Shown here: in pieces, positions 39,285 to 45,967 of the stretch
Position numbering within the stretch: the first letter of the stretch is position 1
Layout: each line of letters starts with the position of its first letter
Origin: an uncultured Prevotella sp.
GTDB taxonomy: Bacteria; Bacteroidota; Bacteroidia; Bacteroidales; Bacteroidaceae
Direction: 5' to 3'
Assembly (NCBI GenBank): GCA_900548585.1
Contig: URLI01000015.1
Coordinates: 1-45,967 of the forward strand
DNA: 45,967 nt
The notes under the pieces: model-generated
Databases searched by the model: none
Seen by the model: only the letters and a program-made list of their open reading frames with translations
Told to the model about the DNA's origin: nothing
Position numbers and translations under genes: made by a program

Positions 39285-40598
39285 ATGTTTCTGACACGCA
39301 GGTTTTATATCGCGATAACTGCCGTAATCCTCGTTGTCGCATCAGGATACTGGTGGCCGCCGCTCTTCGTGGCGGGGCAGGTGCTTCTCGCGCTTTTCGT
39401 CGCGGAGGTGGCTGTTGAGACGGCGCTGCTCTATTGGCGGCGCGGGATAACGGCGCGGCGCGCGTGCAGCGACCGCTTCTCAAACGGTGACGACAATGTC
39501 GTGAGGGTGCATGTGGAGAACGCTTTCCCGTACAAGGTGAGGATAGAGGTAGTCGACGAGATACCGTTCGTGTTCCAGCGCAGGGACATATCGTTCGTGG
39601 CAAAGGTCGGCGCGAGGGACGCGGTGACGATAGAGTACTGCCTGCGGCCAAAGGAGCGCGGAGTGTACGGCTTCGGGTGCATAAGGACTTTCGCGGCCGT
39701 GGCGGCCGGACTTGTCTCGAGGCGGTTCACGACAAAGGCCGCCAAGGATGTCAAGGTATATCCGTCATACCTCATGCTGCGACGCTACGAACTGCTCGCA
39801 ATCAGCAACAACTTGCAGGAACTCGGCATAAAGAAGATAAGGCGAGTGGGGCATAACACCGACTTCGAGCAGATAAAGGAGTATGTGCAGGGCGACGACT
39901 ACCGCACCATAAACTGGAAGGCGAGCGCACGCCGCCACGCGCTGATGGTGAACGTGTATCAGGACGAACGCTCGCAGAACATCTACAGCGTCATCGACCG
40001 GGGGCGCGTCATGCAGCAGGCCTTCGGCGGAATGACGCTGCTCGACTATGCCATCAACGCATCGCTCGTGCTGTCATACGTCGCCATAAGGAAGGAGGAC
40101 AAGGCCGGGCTGATCACGTTCGACGAGCATTTCGACTCATTCGTGCCCGCATCAAGGCAGGCAGGACAGATGGAGACGCTGATGAATTGCCTTTACGCGC
40201 AAAAGACATCGTTTGGCGAGACCGACTATTTCTCGCTCTGCGTGCATATCGACAAGAACATCAGCCGAAGGAGCCTGCTCGTGCTTTACACCAATTTCTC
40301 CGACATGGTGTCAATGCGCCGCCAACTGCCTTACTTGCAGCAACTGTCGCGCAAGCACGCGGTGCTGGTGGTGTTCTTCCTCGACAGGGAGCAGCAGGAG
40401 TTCATAGAATCGCCGGCACAAGGCGTGGAGGATTACTACCGCCACGTCATTGCCGAGAAGTTCGCATACGAGAAACGGCTCATCGTGAACACCCTGCGGC
40501 AGAGCGGCATATACAGCCTGCTCACTGAGCCAGCCAGGCTTTCTGTGAATATCATAAACAAGTATCTCGAACTGAAGGCACGTCAGGTCATAGTGTGA
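39285..40598 (+). CDS. DUF58 domain protein
   Basis: The 437-residue protein has two N-terminal membrane helices (about 8-24 and 28-48), a beta-rich middle, the signature VQGDDYRTINWKASAR (201-216) and a VWA-like C-terminal half (NIYSVIDRGRVM, then SRRSLLVLYTNFSDM). DUF58 proteins are the usual partners of MoxR. It ends the clear part of the operon, 43 bp before the phosphatase gene. Confidence 0.92.
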   Translation: MFLTRRFYIAITAVILVVASGYWWPPLFVAGQVLLALFVAEVAVETALLYWRRGITARRACSDRFSNGDDNVVRVHVENAFPYKVRIEVVDEIPFVFQRRDISFVAKVGARDAVTIEYCLRPKERGVYGFGCIRTFAAVAAGLVSRRFTTKAAKDVKVYPSYLMLRRYELLAISNNLQELGIKKIRRVGHNTDFEQIKEYVQGDDYRTINWKASARRHALMVNVYQDERSQNIYSVIDRGRVMQQAFGGMTLLDYAINASLVLSYVAIRKEDKAGLITFDEHFDSFVPASRQAGQMETLMNCLYAQKTSFGETDYFSLCVHIDKNISRRSLLVLYTNFSDMVSMRRQLPYLQQLSRKHAVLVVFFLDREQQEFIESPAQGVEDYYRHVIAEKFAYEKRLIVNTLRQSGIYSLLTEPARLSVNIINKYLELKARQVIV

Positions 40599-40641
40599 TC
40601 GCAAGGACGTGCATTGTGTTAATCTTTTTATTCAAAGGCAA

Positions 40642-41283
40642 ATGACAGATTTCTATATATTCGACTTGGACGGCACGCTGCTCTACTCGCTCGGCGACCT
40701 GGCAGCCAGTACCAACCACGCGCTGCGCGCATGCGGGATGCCGGAACATTCAATCGACGACGTGTGCCGGTTTGTGGGCAACGGCGTAAAGATGCTCATG
40801 GTGAGGGCCGTGCCCGGCGGCGAGGCGAACCCACTTTTCAACGAGGCTTTCTCCGCCTTCCGCAGGCATTACATGGAGCATTGCTTCGACACAACGAAGC
40901 CATACGACGGCATAATGGACACGCTCGCGCGGCTGAAGGCGCGCGGCAAGCGTATGGCGATAGTGAGCAACAAGATGCAGGAGGCCGTTGAGGAACTCCG
41001 CCTGCGCTTCTTCGCCGATTATATAGACGTAGCAATCGGGGAGAGCCCGAGGATAAGGAAAAAGCCTGCGCCCGACTCTGTATTGGAGGCCATGCGCCTG
41101 CTTGGCTGCGGTGACCGTTCGCACGCCCTGTATATCGGCGACAGCGATGTTGACATAGACACAGCCCGCGCCTCCGGCATACGTTGCGCGAGCGTGCTGT
41201 GGGGCTTCCGCGACCGGCGCTTCCTCGTGGAGCATGGCGCCGACTGCCTGATAGAAAGACCTTGCGAGCTGCTTGATTTATAA
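40642..41283 (+). CDS. HAD-family phosphatase (phosphoglycolate phosphatase-like)
   Basis: The 213-residue hydrolase carries the HAD nucleophile motif YIFDLDGTLLYS (Asp8 and Asp10), motif II serine in MAIVSNK, motif III lysine in RKKPAPDS, and motif IV GDSDVDIDTA. The C1-type cap domain lies between. Similarity is to Gph, which removes 2-phosphoglycolate, but HAD substrate prediction is unreliable. The start at 40642 gives the canonical N-terminus. No promoter was seen, so it may be transcribed from the MoxR operon. Confidence 0.88.
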   Translation: MTDFYIFDLDGTLLYSLGDLAASTNHALRACGMPEHSIDDVCRFVGNGVKMLMVRAVPGGEANPLFNEAFSAFRRHYMEHCFDTTKPYDGIMDTLARLKARGKRMAIVSNKMQEAVEELRLRFFADYIDVAIGESPRIRKKPAPDSVLEAMRLLGCGDRSHALYIGDSDVDIDTARASGIRCASVLWGFRDRRFLVEHGADCLIERPCELLDL

Positions 41284-41370
41284 GTGTCCGCCACTCCCGC
41301 AAATGCTTTTTTGCCACAGGCATTTTGCAACTTGGCACAAGCGCGTCTGCCGTTTGTGGCCTTTCGTGTT

Positions 41371-41458
41371 GCAAATACGGCGTATTTACACAGCAAACTC
41401 GCCGTATTTACACAGCAAACTCGCCGTATTTACACAGCAAACTCGCCGTATTTGCTTT
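41371..41458. repeat. Tandem array 2: four 22-bp units
   Basis: Cores start at 41371, 41393, 41415 and 41437, each 19 bp plus a 3-bp linker. Core 1 is GCAAATACGGCGTATTTAC. Cores 2-4 are GCAAACTCGCCGTATTTAC or a one-base variant. Period and layout equal array 1 at 4733-4817, and the core begins and ends alike. Confidence 0.85.
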
Positions 41459-41509
41459 CTTGTTCATACCAAACGTAAGGCCGTCTGCATTCCAGTCACA
41501 TTGAAGTTC

Positions 41510-41543
41510 ATTTTGTATTGTCTTCGATTTGCACTAACTCTGC
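41510..41543 (+). repeat. Upstream copy of the thrS promoter, degenerate
   Basis: This 34-bp segment differs from the copy at 41598-41631 by one base, 88 bp apart. The change falls in the -7 box: TAACTCTG instead of TAACTTTG. Confidence 0.8.
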
Positions 41544-41599
41544 TTCCTTCCGTCCGTGAAGTCAGGCTGCATCTCAACAATAAAAATAAAAACTTTTAT

Positions 41600-41630
41600 T
41601 TTGTATTGTCTTCGATTTGCACTAACTTTG
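41600..41630 (+). promoter_or_regulatory. Promoter of thrS
   Basis: TTTG (41600-41603), 19 bp, TAACTTTG (41623-41630). Start near 41635, leader about 27 nt to the ATG at 41662. No T-box is visible. Confidence 0.82.
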
Positions 41631-41661
41631 CAGGCAATAATAACAAACATATATTGTAGAT

Positions 41662-43629
41662 ATGATAAAGATTACTTTTCCGGATGGCTCTGTCCGAGAA
41701 TACGAACAGGGTGTCACCGGTTTGCAGGTTGCCGAAAGCATTTCGCCGGCTTTGGCACGCAGCGTTGTAAGTTGCGGAGTGAACGGCGAGACGGTGGAAC
41801 TGAACCGGCCAATAAACTCAGACGCGGCGATAGCACTCTATAAGTTTGAGGACGAAGAGGGGAAACACACATTCTGGCACACGAGCGCGCACTTGCTCGC
41901 AGAGGCCTTGAAGGAACTTTACCCCGGCATACAGTTCGGTTTCGGGCCGGCAATAGAAAACGGCTTCTTCTATGACGTGATGCCGCCGGAAGGTGTCTCG
42001 ATTTCAGAGAACGACTTCCCGAAGATAGAGGCGAAGATGCAGGAACTGGCGCGGAAAAACGAACCGGTGGTAAGGCGGGAGGTGGCTAAGTGCGATGCCC
42101 TCAGGGAGTTCAAGGCCGACGGACAGGAATATAAATATGAGCATATCGACCTTGACCTCGAGGACGGGACAATCACGACATACACGCAGGGGGCGTTCAC
42201 AGACCTGTGCCGTGGCCCGCACCTGGTGACGACGGGCGCGATAAAGGCTATAAAGATTACGAGCGTTGCCGGCGCTTTCTGGCGCGGCGACGCGAAACGC
42301 GAGCAGATGACGCGCATCTACGGCATCACGTTCCCGAAGAAAAAGATGCTCGACGAGTATCTCGTCATGCTCGAGGAGGCAAAGAAACGCGACCACCGCA
42401 AGATTGGTAAGGAAATGGAACTTTTCATGTTCTCCGACCGTGTGGGAAAAGGTTTGCCGATATGGCTGCCCAAAGGGACTGACCTGCGCCTGCGCCTTCA
42501 GGAAATGCTGCGCAAGATCCAGAAGAACTATGGCTACCAGGAGGTGATAACTCCGCACATCGGCTCGAAGAACCTTTATGTCACCAGCGGACACTATGCA
42601 CACTACGGCAAGGATGCTTTCCAGCCGATACACACGCCGGAGGAGGACGAGGAGTATATGCTGAAGCCGATGAACTGCCCGCACCATTGCGAGGTGTTCG
42701 CGTGCAGGCCCCGCTCTTACAAGGACTTGCCGCTGCGCATTTCAGAGTTCGGGACGGTCTACCGCTATGAGAAGAGCGGCGAGCTGCACGGGCTGACGCG
42801 TGTTCGCTCGTTCACGCAGGACGATGCTCACATCTTCTGCCGCCCTGACCAGATAAAGACCGAGTTCATGCGTGTCATGGATATAATAAAGACCGTGTTC
42901 TCCACGTTCGATTTCGACGACTACGAGGCGCAGATTTCGCTGCGCGACCCTAAGGACACCGAGAAATACATTGGCTCCGACGAGGTGTGGGAAGAGGCCG
43001 AGCAGGCAATAATCGACGCCTGCAAGGAGAAAGGGCTGAATGCCAAGATTGAGTACGGGGAGGCTGCGTTCTACGGGCCGAAACTTGATTTCATGGTTAA
43101 GGACGCCATAGGACGCCGGTGGCAGCTTGGCACGATACAGGTGGACTACAACCTGCCGATGCGCTTCAAACTGGAATACACCGCCGAGGACAACTCGAAG
43201 AGGACACCGGTGATGGTTCACCGCGCGCCGTTCGGGTCGATGGAACGCTTCACTGCCGTGCTGATAGAGCACACCGCCGGCAAGTTCCCGCTGTGGCTCA
43301 CGCCGGAACAGGCCGCCATACTGCCAATATCGGAGAAGTTCGTTGACTATGCCGGGCGCGTGAAGCGTTATTTCGACAGCGTGGGCGTGAGGTCATCAGT
43401 TGACGAGCGCAACGAGAAAATCGGCCGCAAGATACGCGACAACGAGCTGAAGCGCGTACCGTACATGCTCATCGTGGGCGAGAAAGAGGAGGCCGGGGGA
43501 CTTGTCAGCGTGCGAAAGCAGGGACAGGGCGACCAGGGACAGCTGAGTATGGAGGACTTTGCCGCACAGATCAATGCAGAGGTGGCAGAGATGCTCAAGG
43601 CAACGAACGTGGGGCCTGATGACAAATGA
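41662..43629 (+). CDS. thrS: Threonyl-tRNA synthetase
   Basis: ThrRS charges tRNA-Thr and edits mis-attached serine. The 655-residue protein has an N-terminal TGS domain (1-62), an editing domain with HTSAH (His73/His77) and LCRGPHL (about 182-188), and the class II catalytic core with motif 2 FGTVYRYEKSGELHGLTRVR. MKPMNCPHHCEVF supplies the zinc cysteine and RAPFGSMERF is motif 3. The C-terminal anticodon-binding domain begins around 560 (FPLWLTPEQAAILPI). It is monocistronic, ended by a strong terminator. Confidence 0.97.
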   Translation: MIKITFPDGSVREYEQGVTGLQVAESISPALARSVVSCGVNGETVELNRPINSDAAIALYKFEDEEGKHTFWHTSAHLLAEALKELYPGIQFGFGPAIENGFFYDVMPPEGVSISENDFPKIEAKMQELARKNEPVVRREVAKCDALREFKADGQEYKYEHIDLDLEDGTITTYTQGAFTDLCRGPHLVTTGAIKAIKITSVAGAFWRGDAKREQMTRIYGITFPKKKMLDEYLVMLEEAKKRDHRKIGKEMELFMFSDRVGKGLPIWLPKGTDLRLRLQEMLRKIQKNYGYQEVITPHIGSKNLYVTSGHYAHYGKDAFQPIHTPEEDEEYMLKPMNCPHHCEVFACRPRSYKDLPLRISEFGTVYRYEKSGELHGLTRVRSFTQDDAHIFCRPDQIKTEFMRVMDIIKTVFSTFDFDDYEAQISLRDPKDTEKYIGSDEVWEEAEQAIIDACKEKGLNAKIEYGEAAFYGPKLDFMVKDAIGRRWQLGTIQVDYNLPMRFKLEYTAEDNSKRTPVMVHRAPFGSMERFTAVLIEHTAGKFPLWLTPEQAAILPISEKFVDYAGRVKRYFDSVGVRSSVDERNEKIGRKIRDNELKRVPYMLIVGEKEEAGGLVSVRKQGQGDQGQLSMEDFAAQINAEVAEMLKATNVGPDDK

Positions 43630-43666
43630 AATGACTTTATATTGAATAGGTAGAGACACTCTAATT

Positions 43667-43697
43667 CCGCAACGACACACGCCGTTGCGGTTTTTTT
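43667..43697 (+). terminator. Intrinsic terminator of thrS
   Basis: CCGCAACG (43667-43674) pairs with CGTTGCGG (43683-43690), followed by seven Ts. Confidence 0.9.
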
Positions 43698-43740
43698 ATG
43701 TGAAAAAAGAGACCGATGACCCAAAAAACCATGCAAGTCT

Positions 43741-43771
43741 TTTGGCTTTTGATGTTTTTTTGCTAAATTTG
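43741..43771 (+). promoter_or_regulatory. Promoter of the acyl-CoA synthetase gene
   Basis: TTTG (43741-43744), 19 bp, TAAATTTG (43764-43771). The start near 43775 gives a 75-nt leader that opens with a hairpin, TTCCGC/GCGGAA (43780-43785 with 43791-43796). Confidence 0.78.
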
Positions 43772-43850
43772 CAACACTGTTCCGCATATCGCGGAATGTG
43801 GTGATGAATGTGTTAAAGAATTATCAAACTTATATGAAAATACAAATCTT

Positions 43851-45911
43851 ATGATCAACAAGCAACTTTTAGAGCCGGAAAGCATCGTCGTTATCGGCGG
43901 GTCAAATAATTGTCACAAACCAGGTGGAGCCGTCGTGCGCAACCTCGTCAGTGGTGGATATAAGGGAACGCTTCGCATCGTCAATCCAAAGGAGGACGAG
44001 GTGCAGGGAATAAAGGCATTCCATGATGCCAGGGAATTGCCGCAGACCGACCTTGCGATACTTGTGGTGGCAGCGAAATTCTGTCCAGACTACGTGGAAC
44101 TACTTGCCGCCGAGAAGAAGACACGCGCGTTCATAATCATTTCCGCAGGCTTCGGGGAGGAGACCAAGGAAGGGGCCGTGCTGGAACAGAAGGTGCTTGA
44201 CACTTGCGAGCGCTATGGCTGCGCGCTCATCGGGCCAAACTGCATAGGACTGCTCACGCGCTGGCATCACTCGGTGTTCACAAAGCCAATCCCTAACCTC
44301 AACCCTAAGGGGGTTGACTTCATTTCAGGGTCGGGCGCCACGGCGGTGTTCATTCTCGAGAGCGCCGTCACCAAGGGGCTGCCGTTCAACTCTGTGTGGT
44401 CGGTCGGCAACGGTCGCCAGATAGGCATAGAGAGCGTTCTGGAGTATATGGACGAGAACTTCGACCCGGAGCGAGACTCGAAAGTCAAACTGCTTTACAT
44501 AGAGAACATCTCGGATCCGGACAAACTGCTGCTGCACGCGACGTCGCTCATACGCAAGGGATGCCGCATAGCAGCCATCAAGGCCGGGGCATCGGAGAGC
44601 GGCAGCCGCGCCGCATCAAGCCACACCGGCGCGATCGCATCGAGCGATTCTGCCGTTGAGGCTTTGTTCCGCAAGGCTGGTATCGTGCGTTGCTTCTCAC
44701 GCGACGAGCTGACAACCGTCGGCTGCATCTTCACGCTCCCGCGCTTCACAGGCAAGAACGTTGCGATAGTGACACATGCGGGAGGCCCGGGCGTGATGCT
44801 CACGGATGCCCTCTCAAAGGGCGGGATGAACGTTCCGCCGATTTCCGGCAAGGCTGCCGATGAACTGAAGGAACTGTTGCTGCCGGGCTCTTCGGTTGCA
44901 AACCCGATAGACATACTCGCAACGGGAACGCCCGAGCACCTCGGCATAGCCATTGACTTCTGCGAGAAGAGGCTTGACAACATTGACGCAATAATGGTAA
45001 TATTCGGAACACCGGGACTTGTCCAGCTGTACGAGGCATACGATGTGCTGCACAAGAAGATGCTCGAGTGCAAGAAACCGATATTCCCGATACTGCCGAG
45101 CGTTGTCACCGCAGGGCCCGAGGTGAGCGAGTTCCTGCAGCACGGGCATGTCAACTTCTCTGACGAGGTTGTGCTCGCCACTGCCCTCGCACAGATAATG
45201 AAGACACCGGCTCCCGCAGAGCAGGCTGTGAACTGCGATGGTGTTGACGTGGCACGCATACGCAGCATAATAGACGGAATAAAGGGGAGCGGGTATATCG
45301 CGCCGAAACTTGTGAACGAACTGCTCAGCAGCGCGGGCATCCCGACAGTGCCGGAATTTGTCGGTCACAGCAAGGATGAGGTTGTCGCATTTGCAGACAA
45401 GTGTGGTTATCCTGTGGTTGCCAAGGTTGTCGGCCCGGTGCATAAGAGTGATGTCGGCGGCGTGACGCTGAATGTGCGCGACGGCGGACAGCTTGCCGCA
45501 GAATTTGACCGTATGATGAAGATACCTGATGCCACGGCAGTGATGGTACAGAAGATGATAAAGGGAACCGAACTGTTCATCGGCGCAAAGTATGAGCCGC
45601 GCTTCGGCCATGTCGTGCTGTGCGGTCTCGGCGGAATATTCGTCGAAGTGCTGAAGGACGTTTCGAGCGGTCTCGCACCATTGTCATACACCGAGGCGGA
45701 GAACATGATACGTTCGCTGCGCGGATATAAGATAATAAAGGGCACGCGTGGACAGAAGGGACTGAACGAAAGAAAATACGCGGAAATCATCGTCCGCCTG
45801 TCAACGCTCCTGCGTCATGCCACGGAGATAAAGGAGATGGACATCAACCCGCTGCTTGCTGACGAGAATGATGTCGTTGCAGTTGACGCCAGGATACTCG
45901 TCGAGAAATAA
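43851..45911 (+). CDS. ADP-forming acyl/acetyl-CoA synthetase, fused alpha-beta
   Basis: This enzyme converts acyl-CoA, ADP and phosphate to the acid, CoA and ATP, a substrate-level phosphorylation step in fermenters. The 686-residue chain has an N-terminal CoA-binding domain (about 10-120, VVIGGSNNCHKPGGAVVRNL) and a succinyl-CoA-ligase-like domain with the phospho-accepting His258 in SSHTGAIASSDS. A second ligase domain (about 300-440) and a C-terminal ATP-grasp domain (about 460-686, PVVAKVVGPVHKSDVGGV) complete it. Order and length fit NDP-forming synthetases with alpha and beta parts joined. Substrate (acetate or another acid, or a protein acyl-transfer role) cannot be fixed. Confidence 0.9.
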   Translation: MINKQLLEPESIVVIGGSNNCHKPGGAVVRNLVSGGYKGTLRIVNPKEDEVQGIKAFHDARELPQTDLAILVVAAKFCPDYVELLAAEKKTRAFIIISAGFGEETKEGAVLEQKVLDTCERYGCALIGPNCIGLLTRWHHSVFTKPIPNLNPKGVDFISGSGATAVFILESAVTKGLPFNSVWSVGNGRQIGIESVLEYMDENFDPERDSKVKLLYIENISDPDKLLLHATSLIRKGCRIAAIKAGASESGSRAASSHTGAIASSDSAVEALFRKAGIVRCFSRDELTTVGCIFTLPRFTGKNVAIVTHAGGPGVMLTDALSKGGMNVPPISGKAADELKELLLPGSSVANPIDILATGTPEHLGIAIDFCEKRLDNIDAIMVIFGTPGLVQLYEAYDVLHKKMLECKKPIFPILPSVVTAGPEVSEFLQHGHVNFSDEVVLATALAQIMKTPAPAEQAVNCDGVDVARIRSIIDGIKGSGYIAPKLVNELLSSAGIPTVPEFVGHSKDEVVAFADKCGYPVVAKVVGPVHKSDVGGVTLNVRDGGQLAAEFDRMMKIPDATAVMVQKMIKGTELFIGAKYEPRFGHVVLCGLGGIFVEVLKDVSSGLAPLSYTEAENMIRSLRGYKIIKGTRGQKGLNERKYAEIIVRLSTLLRHATEIKEMDINPLLADENDVVAVDARILVEK

Positions 45912-45935
45912 CGTAAGCATCCAATATTAGCCGCC

Positions 45936-45966
45936 TTTGCGTGGTCTTCCTGCCTTACTACCTTTG
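45936..45966 (+). promoter_or_regulatory. Promoter reading out of the window
   Basis: TTTG (45936-45939), 19 bp, TACCTTTG (45959-45966). Both boxes match and the spacing is ideal; the gene it serves lies beyond the right edge. Confidence 0.65.
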
Positions 45967-45967
45967 C

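Larger units (their letters stand above)
41284..41661. other. Intergenic region with a 22-bp array and duplicated promoters
   Basis: No gene is supported. It holds tandem array 2 (41371-41458) and two near-identical 34-bp promoter segments (41510-41543 and 41598-41631), the second of which drives thrS. Confidence 0.75.

Overview
The window reads as chromosomal DNA of a Bacteroidota member, most likely a Bacteroidales species near Prevotella. The evidence is the promoter style (a TTTG/TTG box, 19-20 bp, then TAnnTTTG, with little Shine-Dalgarno), the gene families (Porin_10-type porin, BamD-RpoZ-DUF4293 cluster, FecI/FecR-like/STN-receptor triad, a type IX secretion sorting tail) and an 11-subunit complex I with a fused NuoCD and no NuoEFG. 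Coding density is ordinary. No tRNA, rRNA, prophage, complete insertion sequence or CRISPR array was seen.

Layout. 1-1400: an AT-rich truncated GTPase and a small Bacteroidales protein on the minus strand, then an apparently independent ~360-nt structured RNA with its own promoter and intrinsic terminator. 1743-3430 (minus): DUF4293 protein, RpoZ, BamD. 3618-6150: an orphan beta-class DNA methyltransferase convergent with an iron alcohol dehydrogenase. 6343-16488 (plus): nuoABCDHIJKLMN. 16613-22245: a small secreted repeat protein, a leucine-rich-repeat type IX cargo protein, and a Porin_10 porin with a small membrane partner. 22823-27610: uvrB divergent from a UvrD-type helicase carrying an inserted DEDDh exonuclease. 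27701-29801: L-serine ammonia-lyase, OsmC, TfoX-N protein. 29861-33553: ECF sigma, shortened anti-sigma with a DUF4974-like end, TonB-dependent receptor with STN domain. 33574-40598: an RDD membrane protein divergent from a SpoIIM-like / membrane / DUF4129 / DUF4350 / MoxR / DUF58 operon. 40642-45911: HAD phosphatase, thrS, ADP-forming acyl-CoA synthetase. The right edge ends on a promoter for a gene outside the window.

How the genes work together. The Nuo complex would pump ions while taking electrons from something other than the NADH module, probably ferredoxin or flavodoxin. Serine deamination (pyruvate) and the ADP-forming synthetase (ATP from acyl-CoA) fit an anaerobic fermenter. UvrB and the helicase-exonuclease form a DNA-repair pair on back-to-back promoters. 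The MoxR-DUF58 set is probably a chaperone/envelope module.

Most unusual. (1) The structured RNA at 1003-1364, which lacks the signatures of RNase P RNA and tmRNA. (2) A family of 22-bp-period tandem repeats in at least three intergenic regions (4733-4817, 22473-22582, 41371-41458), with near-palindromic units and compensatory-looking changes. (3) A symmetric, overlapping divergent promoter at 34321-34356. All calls come from reading the sequence; no database or folding program was run.
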